Assembly: GCA_963820375.1 (NCBI GenBank)
Contig: CAWFZX010000007.1
Location: 62,001 to 126,000 of the forward strand
Length of the DNA: 64,000 nt
DNA from: AWTP1-13 sp963820375
GTDB lineage: Bacteria > Pseudomonadota > Alphaproteobacteria > Rhizobiales > Hyphomicrobiaceae
Direction: 5' to 3'
Every line of letters begins with the position of its first letter. Within the stretch, counting starts at the first letter, position 1. Made by a program: the position numbers and the translations under genes. A model generated the notes under the pieces. That model worked only from the letters and a program-made list of their open reading frames with translations. It did no database searches and was not told the DNA's origin. Shown here piece by piece: positions 33,995-42,392 of this stretch.

Positions 33995-36538
33995 TTATAG
34001 GGTCCGGGCGATGCTCTCGACGTTGAAGCATTCGATGACATCGCCGGCGCGGACATCCTGGTAGTTGGCAAAGGCCATGCCACACTCCTGGCCGGCCGGC
34101 ACCTCGCGCACCTCGTCCTTGAACCGCTTGAGCGTCGATAGCGTACCCTCGTGGATGACGACGTTGTCCCGGATCAGCCTGACCTTGGCGCCACGCTCCA
34201 CCTTGCCCTCGGTCACTCGGCATCCCGCGACCTTGCCGACCTTGGAAATGTTGAACACCTCCAGGATCTGAGCATTGCCGAGGAAAATCTCACGTAGCGT
34301 CGGCGCCAACAGACCCGACATCGCCCCTTTCACATCGTCAACCAGGTCGTAGATGATGTTGTAGTAGCGAATTTCCACACCCGACTGGTCGGCGAGCATT
34401 TTCGCTTGGGCGTTGGCGCGCACATTGAAGCCGATCACCACCGCCTTGGAGGCGTTGGCGAGAGCGATGTCGGATTCCGTGACGCCGCCGACACCGGAGT
34501 GGATGATGCGCGCCTCGACCTCATCGTTGCCGATTTTGCGCAGGGCGCCGGCAATGGCTTCCACCGACCCCTGCACGTCGCCCTTGACCAGCAATGGAAA
34601 TTCCTTGCGCCCTGCTTCCTTGAGCTGCTGCATCATTTGCTCAAGGGTGCGCGCGGTGCCTGCCGAGCCCAGCGTCTGGCGCCGCTTGCGCATCCGATAG
34701 TCGGTGATTTCGCGGGCGCGGGCCTCGCTTTCGACGACGGCAAACGGATCGCCGGCCTCGGGTGCGGAGTCGAAGCCCAGGATTTCCACCGGTACCGAGG
34801 GCCCCGCTGCCGTGACGGGTTCGGCGCGATCATCGATCAGCGCGCGAACGCGCCCCCAGGCGGATCCAGCCACGATGATATCGCCGACGCGCAGCGTGCC
34901 GCGCTGCACCAGCACGGTGCCGACAGGGCCGCGACCGCGCTCAAGTTTCGCCTCGATCACCACACCCTCGGCCGATCGGTCCGGATTGGCCTTCAAATCG
35001 AGCAGCTCGGCTTGCAACTGGATTGCTTCCAGCAACTTGTCGAGGCCCGTCTTCTGCAGGGCCGAGACCGGCACTTCGAGCGTTTCGCCCGACATGCTTT
35101 CGACGACCACCTCATGCTGCAAGAGATCCGTGCGCACGCGATTGGGATCGGCACCCGGCTTATCCATCTTGTTGATGGCGACGATCAAAGGCACGCGGGC
35201 GGCCTTGGCATGGTTGATTGCCTCGACCGTCTGCGGCATCACACCGTCATCGGCAGCCACCACCAGCACGACGATATCGGTGACCTTGGCGCCCCGCGCA
35301 CGCATGGCCGTAAAGGCCTCGTGGCCCGGCGTATCGATGAAGGTGATGCGCTGGCCATCGGGCGTGGTGACTTGATAGGCGCCGATGTGCTGGGTGATGC
35401 CACCTGCTTCGCCGGCCGCCACATCGGTCTGGCGAATCGCATCCAGCAGCGACGTCTTGCCGTGGTCGACGTGGCCCATGATGGTGACGACGGGTGCCCT
35501 GGAGACCTGCTGTTCGTCGGCGTCGGTCTTGCCGATGAAGCCTTCTTCGACATCCGCCTCCGATACCCGCTTTGGCGTGTGGCCAAATTCCTGCACAATC
35601 AGCTCGGCCGTGTCTGCATCGATCACGTCATTGATCTTGTGCATGGCCCCCTGCGCCATCAGCAGCTTGATGACGTCGACCGCGCGCTCGGTCATACGAT
35701 TGGCAAGCTCCTGAATGGTGATGACCTCTGGGATGATCACCTCGCGCATGACTTTGTCGCGCTGCTGCACGACACCGGCCTGGCGCAATTTTTCCCGCTC
35801 TCGCCGCCGGCGCAGGGAGGCAAGCGAGCGCTCGCGCTGCGCCTCGTCGAAGGCGTTGTTGATCGTGAGCTTGATGCGTTCGCGGCGTTCTTCGGCGCCC
35901 TTGATCGGGCTCTTGGCCGGCTTGGCGCCCTTTTTCTTGGTTCGCGTGTCCTCTTCAGTATCCGGTTCCACTTCGAGGCTGCGCGTCGGGCGCTTGTTGA
36001 CAATCTCCGGACGCCTGATGGCATCCCCGACCTTGGTCACCTTCTCAGCGGTGCGTGCCGGCGGCGTGGCTTCCTGCGCCGGCTGGCCGACGGCGTCCGT
36101 GGCGGCCTGCGGCTCGGCCGCTGCCGGTGTGGCGGCTTCCATGCTCCCGGACTGCGGCGGTTCCTCCACCGCTGGCGGCGGCAGCTTCAGCGCCTCGAGC
36201 CGCGCCCGTTCGCGCTCCTCGCTTTCGGAACGTTCTCGCGCGGCCTCCAGCGCCCGCCGACGCGCGTCCACCTCGTCGGTGGACAATCCGCCTTGACGCT
36301 GCTGCTGCGCCAGCTCCGCGACCAACGCTTCGACGGCCTCGGGGGCGGTAGCTTCTTCCGCCTCGGCGCCAGGCGCCGAGATCGTGCGCTTCTTCTTCTT
36401 CTCGACCACCACCGATTTCGATCGGCCATGGCTGAAGCTTTGCCGCACATGACCGGATTCGACCGTGCGCTTCAAGCTCAGCGGCTTGCGCACGTCACCG
36501 CGCAGCGTCTTGTCAGTGGTTTCTTTGATCTCGCTCAT
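33995..36538 (-). CDS. infB: Translation initiation factor IF-2
   Basis: An 847-residue GTPase that places initiator tRNA on the 30S subunit. The N-terminal third is a low-complexity Glu/Ala/Arg-rich region with an IF2_N segment (EVITIQELANRMTERAVDV). The G domain begins near residue 350 with GHVDHGKTSLLDA, then DTPGHEAF and NKMDKPGA. Domains II-IV follow, including KGDVQGSVEA and the C-terminal C1/C2 domains. The start overlaps the ylxR stop by four bases. The order nusA-ylxR-infB-rbfA-truB is the classical one. Confidence 0.98.
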   Translation of the reverse strand: MSEIKETTDKTLRGDVRKPLSLKRTVESGHVRQSFSHGRSKSVVVEKKKKRTISAPGAEAEEATAPEAVEALVAELAQQQRQGGLSTDEVDARRRALEAARERSESEERERARLEALKLPPPAVEEPPQSGSMEAATPAAAEPQAATDAVGQPAQEATPPARTAEKVTKVGDAIRRPEIVNKRPTRSLEVEPDTEEDTRTKKKGAKPAKSPIKGAEERRERIKLTINNAFDEAQRERSLASLRRRREREKLRQAGVVQQRDKVMREVIIPEVITIQELANRMTERAVDVIKLLMAQGAMHKINDVIDADTAELIVQEFGHTPKRVSEADVEEGFIGKTDADEQQVSRAPVVTIMGHVDHGKTSLLDAIRQTDVAAGEAGGITQHIGAYQVTTPDGQRITFIDTPGHEAFTAMRARGAKVTDIVVLVVAADDGVMPQTVEAINHAKAARVPLIVAINKMDKPGADPNRVRTDLLQHEVVVESMSGETLEVPVSALQKTGLDKLLEAIQLQAELLDLKANPDRSAEGVVIEAKLERGRGPVGTVLVQRGTLRVGDIIVAGSAWGRVRALIDDRAEPVTAAGPSVPVEILGFDSAPEAGDPFAVVESEARAREITDYRMRKRRQTLGSAGTARTLEQMMQQLKEAGRKEFPLLVKGDVQGSVEAIAGALRKIGNDEVEARIIHSGVGGVTESDIALANASKAVVIGFNVRANAQAKMLADQSGVEIRYYNIIYDLVDDVKGAMSGLLAPTLREIFLGNAQILEVFNISKVGKVAGCRVTEGKVERGAKVRLIRDNVVIHEGTLSTLKRFKDEVREVPAGQECGMAFANYQDVRAGDVIECFNVESIARTL

Positions 36539-37212
36539 CTACGTCCTGTATTCGAATCAATATCCGCAGGTGCCTTGCCGTCGCTCTCTCGGTAGTGTCT
36601 AAGCCGGTTGGCCTCATAGGCAATTCGCCGGCTGGCGCCACCTCCGGACGCTGCAGCATGTACCACATTTGCCCGCCCAATGGCCAAGCTCAATTCGGCA
36701 CTCGTCAACTGCCGCACAATTGGCTCGGCATCGGCGCCCAGCCCCCCTAAGGCCCTGAATTTACGGTCGAGCTTGGCGACACCGTCGCCGGCGGCATCGG
36801 CCGCGTGCAGAAGCACAACGGCTAGGCCCTGGTCGATCATTTGCTCGACTTTGACAAAGCCGGCAACCAGCAGGCCAGCTTTTTTGGCGATGCTGACGGC
36901 GTCGGCGAGACGCCGTCGCATCAGGCTTTCGACCCGGTCGACCAGATCGTCTGGCAGCAAAACGGCTTGCTTCAGGCTGCGGGCAAACGCGTTCTGCCGC
37001 ACGGCGGCCGCCAGCTCTCGTCGGGTCGCACTAATCCACACCCCGCGGCCCGGCAGCCGGCGAGCCAGGTCCGGCACGATCGTGCCGTCCGGACCGAGTA
37101 CGAACCTGATGAGGTCATCAGGCGCCTTGCGCGTGCGCGAGAGTGCGCACAGACGCAGCGGCTCTTGATGCGTCGGCTCCTGAGTGTCCTGCCTGTGTTC
37201 GGCGCTCGCCAC
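36535..37212 (-). CDS. ylxR: YlxR-type RNA-binding protein with L7Ae-like domain
   Basis: A protein of about 225 residues. The N-terminal DUF448 (YlxR) domain is recognised by LCALSRTRKAPDDLIRFV and the basic loop RRLPGRGVWISATR. The C-terminal part (about 100-200) has the KKAGLLVAGFVKVEQMI layout of an L7Ae/L30e-like RNA-binding domain. In other bacteria YlxR acts in the nusA-infB operon. The start is uncertain: GTG at 37212 with an AAGGAC site ten bases upstream is used, but the frame extends to 37266, overlapping nusA. The stop overlaps infB. Confidence 0.87.
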   Translation of the reverse strand: MASAEHRQDTQEPTHQEPLRLCALSRTRKAPDDLIRFVLGPDGTIVPDLARRLPGRGVWISATRRELAAAVRQNAFARSLKQAVLLPDDLVDRVESLMRRRLADAVSIAKKAGLLVAGFVKVEQMIDQGLAVVLLHAADAAGDGVAKLDRKFRALGGLGADAEPIVRQLTSAELSLAIGRANVVHAAASGGGASRRIAYEANRLRHYRESDGKAPADIDSNTGRR

Positions 37213-37243
37213 GTGCGTGTTGGTCCTTGCTGTCCATGGCTGC

Positions 37244-38911
37244 TCAAGCCTTGGCACTCGCCGCAACGGTCGCAGGACCCTGCGCGGCAGCCGCGGCTTG
37301 CGCTGCCGCCGCAGCTTCCTGTTCGAGGCGCAGCTTCTCGAGATCCTCAGCCGTCACCCAGCCCGCGGCAATGCGCGCCGCCATGATAATGTCTTCTGCC
37401 TCCTTGCGCCCGATTTCCATACCCTCAAACACGCCCTTGTGGCGAACCGGTTCGGCATCCTTCTCACGCTTGCGCTCGGTCCAGCCGACGAGTTCGTCGG
37501 TCACGGAGCCGGCCAAGTCCTCGACGGTTTTGATGTCATGCTCGCCGAAGGCCACCAGCATGGCGGTATTGATGCCGGGGATCTTGGCAAGCTCGTCGGA
37601 AACGCCCAGCGCCTTGCGCTTGGCGTCCCGCTCGGCCTCCTGCCGCTCCAGGTATTCGCGCGCGCGCGTTTGAATCTCCTTGGCAGTGTCCTCGTCGAAG
37701 CCCTCGATGTGGGCGATCTCGCCGGCATCGACGTAGGCCACCTCGGCTACCGTCTCGAAACCTTCCGTTGCCAGCAGCTGGGCAATCACCTCGTCGACAT
37801 CGAGCGCTTCCATGAAGAGCTGCGAGCGCTCGGTGAATTCTTTCTGCCGCCGCTCCAACTCCTCCTGCTCGGTCAAAATATCGATATCCCAGCCGGTGAG
37901 TTGGGAGGCGAGCCGTACGTTCTGGCCGCGCCGACCGATCGCCAGCGACAGCTGGCTCTCCGGCACCACGACCTCGATACGGTTCGAATCCTCATCTAGC
38001 ACCACCTTGGTCACCTCGGCCGGCGCCAGCGCATTGACGATGAAGGTTGCGGCGTCCTGGTTCCATTGGATGATGTCGACCTTCTCGCCCTGCAACTCAC
38101 CCACCACCGCCTGCACACGCTGACCGCGCATGCCGACACAGGCACCTACCGGGTCGATCGAGGAATCCTTGGAAATAACGGCAATTTTGGCTCTGGATCC
38201 GGGGTCGCGTGCCACCGATTTGATCTGCACAATACCGTCGTAGATCTCCGGGACCTCGGCTCTAAACAGCAGCGACATGAACTCGGGACGGGCGCGGGAC
38301 AGAAAGATCTGGGGTCCGCGCTGCTCCCGCCGCACATCATAGATGTAGGAACGGATGCGGTCACCCAGCCGCACGTTTTCGCGCGGGATCATCTCGTCGC
38401 GGCGGATAATCCCCTCCGCTTTTTGCAGATCGACGATCACGTTGCCGTACTCGACCCGCTTGACCGTGCCGCTGACGATTTCGCCGACGCGATCCTTGAA
38501 CTCGCCGTGCTGGCGCTCGCGTTCCGCATCGCGCACCTTCTGCACGATCACTTGTTTGGCGTTCTGGGCCGATACCCGGCCGAAGTCTGGCGGCGGTAGT
38601 GGCTCGGCGATCAAATCGCCGATCTTGGCCTCAGGGTTGCGCCGCTTGGCGGTCGCCAGCACGATTTGCGTCGAGTCATTCTCCACCGTCTCGACCACCT
38701 GCAGCACGCGCGTCAGCTTGGTCTCGCCGGTTTTGGGATCGATCACACAGCGGATGTCGTTCTCGGCCCCGTAGCGGGCCTTGGCCGCCTTTTGGATTGC
38801 ATCCTCCATGGCCTCGATGACGATCTTGCGATCGATCGACTTCTCGCGCGCGACCGCGTCGGCGATTTGCATGAGCTCCAGACGGTTGGCGCTAATTCCA
38901 GTTTGGGCCAT
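37244..38911 (-). CDS. nusA: Transcription termination/antitermination factor NusA
   Basis: A 555-residue RNA polymerase-associated factor. The N-terminal polymerase-binding domain (LELMQIADAVAREKSIDRKI) is followed by an S1 domain (GEIVSGTVKRVEYGNVIVDL), two KH domains (VGACVGMRGQRVQAV and LAIGRRGQNVRLAS) and C-terminal acidic helix-hairpin-helix repeats. GGAGGG lies about nine bases before the ATG. It follows rimP by 21 bases. The Ala-rich last 20 residues resemble those of related species. Confidence 0.97.
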   Translation of the reverse strand: MAQTGISANRLELMQIADAVAREKSIDRKIVIEAMEDAIQKAAKARYGAENDIRCVIDPKTGETKLTRVLQVVETVENDSTQIVLATAKRRNPEAKIGDLIAEPLPPPDFGRVSAQNAKQVIVQKVRDAERERQHGEFKDRVGEIVSGTVKRVEYGNVIVDLQKAEGIIRRDEMIPRENVRLGDRIRSYIYDVRREQRGPQIFLSRARPEFMSLLFRAEVPEIYDGIVQIKSVARDPGSRAKIAVISKDSSIDPVGACVGMRGQRVQAVVGELQGEKVDIIQWNQDAATFIVNALAPAEVTKVVLDEDSNRIEVVVPESQLSLAIGRRGQNVRLASQLTGWDIDILTEQEELERRQKEFTERSQLFMEALDVDEVIAQLLATEGFETVAEVAYVDAGEIAHIEGFDEDTAKEIQTRAREYLERQEAERDAKRKALGVSDELAKIPGINTAMLVAFGEHDIKTVEDLAGSVTDELVGWTERKREKDAEPVRHKGVFEGMEIGRKEAEDIIMAARIAAGWVTAEDLEKLRLEQEAAAAAQAAAAAQGPATVAASAKA

Positions 38912-38932
38912 CTAAGGCACCCTCCAATTCAA

Positions 38933-39517
38933 CTACTGCGCAGCATCATCTGCCGCTTTGTCTACCTCTTGACCTTCTCGCTTCGAGCGGCGCAGCAATT
39001 CGCGAATAAGGTCGTCGGTCAGCAACAGGCGCGCTTCGGCAATGAGCCCGACTGGCAGCCCGACAACCTGCGGCTCGAGTTGATCGCGCTCGAGCTTTAT
39101 GCGGACCTCTCCGTTCTCGACACCTTCAAGCACACCCCGGAAACGCTTGCGGCCGGACACGGCCTCCTTCAGCTCGACCTTGGCCAGATAGCCCGCCCAG
39201 GTCTCAAAATCCGACAAGCGCGCCAGTGGCCTGTCGATGCCGGGCGACGACACCTCCAGGGCATAGTGGCCAGGCAGCGGGTCATGCGCATCGAGCAGCG
39301 GGGAAAGATTGCGCGAAATCTGCGCGCACTCCTCGACGGTCATGGTCCCGTCCGGTCGTTCGGCCATGATCTGTACCGTCGTGCCGTTGTGGCCGGAGAT
39401 GGCAACCCGCACCAAGCGAAATCCCAAGTCGTTGAGCACCGGCTCGGCCAGCGCAGCAAACTGTGCCGCCAACCCGGTCTCATGAATAAAGCGCGCCTCG
39501 GGTGTGCTACCGACCAC
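38933..39517 (-). CDS. rimP: Ribosome maturation factor RimP
   Basis: A protein of about 194 residues needed for early 30S assembly. LAAQFAALAEPVLNDLGFRLVRV and YALEVSSPGIDRPL are the two diagnostic segments, followed by an SH3-like C-terminal domain and an acidic tail. A GTG start at 39517 with a GGAG site is preferred. A GTG at 39565 is possible, but it lies 8 bases after the T-tract of a strong hairpin and lacks a ribosome-binding site. It leads the nusA-ylxR-infB-rbfA-truB series. Confidence 0.92.
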   Translation of the reverse strand: MVGSTPEARFIHETGLAAQFAALAEPVLNDLGFRLVRVAISGHNGTTVQIMAERPDGTMTVEECAQISRNLSPLLDAHDPLPGHYALEVSSPGIDRPLARLSDFETWAGYLAKVELKEAVSGRKRFRGVLEGVENGEVRIKLERDQLEPQVVGLPVGLIAEARLLLTDDLIRELLRRSKREGQEVDKAADDAAQ

Positions 39518-39572
39518 CCTCGTCTCCGCCTGCCGAAACTCCCGTGTGGGGGGCTCGCCGACCACTCAAAAC

Positions 39573-39600
39573 AAAAAGAGCGGACCCGGAGGGCCCACTC
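39573..39600 (-). terminator. Strong Rho-independent terminator between trmB and rimP
   Basis: On the minus strand a 10-bp stem (39600-39591 with 39587-39578, two G-T pairs) closes a three-base loop and is followed by TTTTT, G, TTTT. It lies 112 bases past the trmB stop and 55 bases before the preferred rimP start. It either ends the metK-trmB transcript or works as an attenuator in the leader of the rimP-nusA unit. Confidence 0.82.
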
Positions 39601-39712
39601 TCAGAGTTGAGATGATCATGAGCGTTCGAATGGTAAGCGGGAATTGCCCAACTTGCAAGCGGGAAGTGTGAATTTTGTCGCAGCTGCGAAAGGCCTGCCG
39701 GCCCCCCGCTGA

Positions 39713-40420
39713 CTAGGCCCGCTGGAAGCGAAAATAGCTGCAGCGCCGGCCCGCCTGCAGGGCCTTGGCTTCGTAACGGGTCTGCGGCCAGTCGCTGCCG
39801 CGCTGCCGCCAATCGGAGGCGGCCTGGGCCGTCCAGCGGAAACTACCCTGGCGGCGCACGGCCAGCAGGATCCATTCGGCATATTCCGCACTATCGGTGG
39901 CAATTCGCAACTCGGCGCCCGGCTGCATCACGCGCGCCAGTTCGGCGAGCGTGGCCTCGGACACCAATCGGCGCTTCCAATGGCGCCGCTTGGGCCATGG
40001 ATCGGGAAACAACAGAAAGACCCGGGCGATGCACGCCGGCGGCAGTTGCCGCAACAGGCTGCGCGCATCCTCGGTGTGCAAGCGAATATTGCCGGCGGGA
40101 CGCGCGGACAGGGCCGCCAAAACCTTGACCACGCCGTCTTGGAACGGTTCGCAACCCACAATACCGGCATCGGGGTGCTGCTCGGCCTGCCACAGCAGGT
40201 GCTCGCCGCCGCCAAAGCCAATGTCGAGCCACACCTCGCGCACGGTCGCCGCGAACAGGCGGTGGGGTCTTGCAAGGTCCGCGGCGTTGCCTGTGAGGGC
40301 AACCTGCGGCAGCAGATCACGCCAGAGGCTGGCCTGGCGCGCGCTCAGCGCCCGGCCTCGTCGGCGACCGAAACTGCGCAAGTCGCGCGCGCAACCCGTC
40401 TCGTGCATGGACGGCTTCAT
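39713..40420 (-). CDS. trmB: tRNA (guanine-N7-)-methyltransferase
   Basis: A protein of about 235 residues that methylates G46 in the variable loop of tRNAs with S-adenosylmethionine. The SAM site VWLDIGFGGGEHLLWQ and the family motif LFPDPWPKRRHWKRRL are visible, and RYEAKALQAGR near the end is also conserved. The start is uncertain: ATG at 40420 is used, with GTG at 40453 and ATG at 40408 as alternatives. It follows metK closely, so the SAM producer and a SAM user share a transcript. Confidence 0.94.
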   Translation of the reverse strand: MKPSMHETGCARDLRSFGRRRGRALSARQASLWRDLLPQVALTGNAADLARPHRLFAATVREVWLDIGFGGGEHLLWQAEQHPDAGIVGCEPFQDGVVKVLAALSARPAGNIRLHTEDARSLLRQLPPACIARVFLLFPDPWPKRRHWKRRLVSEATLAELARVMQPGAELRIATDSAEYAEWILLAVRRQGSFRWTAQAASDWRQRGSDWPQTRYEAKALQAGRRCSYFRFQRA

Positions 40421-40484
40421 GGACGGCCCAAAGACACCGGCACCGGCGGGCACACGGGTGTCGCCTCGGGTGGCACGCCAGCCC

Positions 40485-41693
40485 TTAGGTCATGGCTGCC
40501 TTGATCCGGGCTCCCAGGTCGGTCTTCTCCCAAGAGAAGCCACCCTCGTTGTCCGGCGCGCGGCCAAAGTGTCCGTAGGCCGCCGTGCGAGCATAGATCG
40601 GCTTGTTGAGGTCGAGATGCTTGCGGATGCCTCGCGGCGACAAATCAACCAACTCGCCCAGCACCTGCTCCAGCTTGGGCGTATCGATGCCGTTGGGGTT
40701 GTCCCCCACGTCGACGTAGATCGACAGCGGCTTGGCGACGCCAATGGCGTAGGAAAGCTGGATCGTGCACTGATCGGCCAGACCGGCCGCCACCACGTTC
40801 TTGGCAAGGTAGCGGGCCGCGTATGCCGCCGAGCGATCAACCTTGGTGGGGTCCTTGCCCGAGAAGGCGCCGCCGCCGTGCGGTGCCGCCCCGCCATAGG
40901 TATCGACGATGATTTTGCGGCCGGTCAGGCCTGTATCGCCGTCCGGGCCGCCGATGTGGAACTTGCCGGTGGGATTGACGTGCCAAACCGTATCCTTGCT
41001 GATCCAGCCGTTTGGCAAGGCCTTCCTGACATAGGGCTCGACGAGTTCGCGCACCTGAGCCGAGGTGATCGATTCCACCAGGTGCTGATGCGAGACGACG
41101 ATCTGGGTTGCGGCGACCGGCTTGCCGTTCTCGTAACGCACGGTCACCTGGCTTTTGGAGTCCGGACCGAGTACCGCCTCCTTGCCTGCATGCCGCGCCT
41201 CGGAAATCAGGCGCAGGATCTTGTGACTGTAGTAGATCGGGGCCGGCATGAGTTCGGGCGTATCCTTGCAAGCAAAACCGAACATGATGCCCTGATCGCC
41301 AGCGCCCTCATCGCGATTGCCGCCACTATCGACGCCTTGGGCGATGTCGGCGGACTGCGGGTGCAACAGCACCCGAATATCGGCCCGGTCCCAATGAAAG
41401 CCGTCCTGCTCGTAGCCGATATCCTTGATTGCCATGCGCGCCACGTGCGCGACCAAATCCCGGGTGATGCTCTTAGGGCCCCGGGTTTCGCCGGCAATAA
41501 TCACTTGATTGGTGGTTGCCAGCGTCTCGCATGCGACCCTGAGCTGCCAGGGATCGATGCCGGCCTTCGGCCCTTCGCGGAAAAACAGATCGACGACCTC
41601 GTCGGAAATGCGATCGCAAACCTTGTCGGGATGCCCCTCCGACACGGATTCACTGGTAAAGAGATAGGACTTTCGCGACACAGTGTTCCCCAT
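40485..41693 (-). CDS. metK: S-adenosylmethionine synthetase
   Basis: A 402-residue enzyme that makes SAM from methionine and ATP. SESVSEGHPDKVCDRISD, GAGDQGIMFGFAC and the GGGAFSGKDPTKVDRSAAY loop are diagnostic. The ATG at 41693 has no clear ribosome-binding site. A GTG four codons later (41681) has GGGGAA five bases upstream and would begin MSRKSYLFTSESV, close to the usual family start, so the true start may be 41681. It precedes trmB and follows an XRE-type regulator. I could not identify a SAM riboswitch in the 119-base leader. Confidence 0.96.
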   Translation of the reverse strand: MGNTVSRKSYLFTSESVSEGHPDKVCDRISDEVVDLFFREGPKAGIDPWQLRVACETLATTNQVIIAGETRGPKSITRDLVAHVARMAIKDIGYEQDGFHWDRADIRVLLHPQSADIAQGVDSGGNRDEGAGDQGIMFGFACKDTPELMPAPIYYSHKILRLISEARHAGKEAVLGPDSKSQVTVRYENGKPVAATQIVVSHQHLVESITSAQVRELVEPYVRKALPNGWISKDTVWHVNPTGKFHIGGPDGDTGLTGRKIIVDTYGGAAPHGGGAFSGKDPTKVDRSAAYAARYLAKNVVAAGLADQCTIQLSYAIGVAKPLSIYVDVGDNPNGIDTPKLEQVLGELVDLSPRGIRKHLDLNKPIYARTAAYGHFGRAPDNEGGFSWEKTDLGARIKAAMT

Positions 41694-41812
41694 GGCTAGG
41701 CGCCAATTGCGCGTCTTGTTACAGTGTTTATGGCAGGGGTCAAGATGACCGCGGACAGCACGCGGCGGCGGCAGCAGGCCGGTATTTGGGGCGCGAGGCG
41801 GTTTTTATCGGC

Positions 41813-42283
41813 TCATTCCACAAGATCGTCATCGGCCAAACTGCGCACCAGCTCCACGATCGCGCGCCGGGCCCTTACGTCCGATATGCGCACAAACGCC
41901 TTGTTGAGCTCGAGACCATCGCGGCTCCGCAAGAATTCGACGATCGAGCTCTCCGCCGGCCTTTCCGCAAAGCCATCGGCCACAAAGCGCGGCACCTCGC
42001 CAGTGGGGGCCTCTTCATAGAAAAACTGCACGGACACCCCCAAGACCTGCGCCAAGTCGAACAATCGACTGGCACCGATCCGATTGATGCCCTTTTCGTA
42101 TTTTTGGATCTGCTGAAAGGTCAGTCCAAGCTTCTCACCCAGCTTTTCTTGGCTCATGCCAAGCAGCATGCGGCGGAAGCGGACCCGGCTCCCCACGTGC
42201 ACGTCGATGGGATTGGGTCGCCGCGAGCCTTTTTCCTCGCCGTCGGCTGCCGCGGCCAACTCCGTCGGTCTCGACATTCTCAC
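41813..42283 (-). CDS. XRE-family helix-turn-helix regulator
   Basis: A protein of about 156 residues. The HTH domain at about residues 30-85 reads VGSRVRFRRMLLGMSQEKLG, LGLTFQQIQKYEKGINRIG and ASRLFDLAQVLGVSVQFFY. The C-terminal half (IVEFLRSRDGLELNKAF, then IVELVRSLADDD) resembles that of small Hyphomicrobiales regulators that sit beside metK. Its target is unknown; the place between lnt and metK suggests local or stress-related control. An internal ATG two codons later is an alternative start. Confidence 0.88.
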   Translation of the reverse strand: MRMSRPTELAAAADGEEKGSRRPNPIDVHVGSRVRFRRMLLGMSQEKLGEKLGLTFQQIQKYEKGINRIGASRLFDLAQVLGVSVQFFYEEAPTGEVPRFVADGFAERPAESSIVEFLRSRDGLELNKAFVRISDVRARRAIVELVRSLADDDLVE

Positions 42284-42392
42284 TCAGCCCCGTCCATCCT
42301 GCCACGTCGTCTGCAATTGGTAGGTGCAGATGGGCAATGCGTCAACCTCAGGTGCACTGCAGCGGTCCGCCAGAGGCTGAACGCGGGTGCCC

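Noticed and set aside
34406..36595. Long plus-strand open frame of 729 codons opposite infB
   Set aside because: It mirrors the infB codons; the protein is His/Asp/Gly-rich without domains, and infB is unmistakable.
39897..41699. Plus-strand open frame of 600 codons opposite trmB and metK
   Set aside because: It is a shadow of two well-identified genes on the other strand.
41694..41812. Possible SAM-responsive riboswitch before metK
   Set aside because: I could not fold the 119 bases into a known SAM riboswitch pattern; a covariance search would be needed to claim one.
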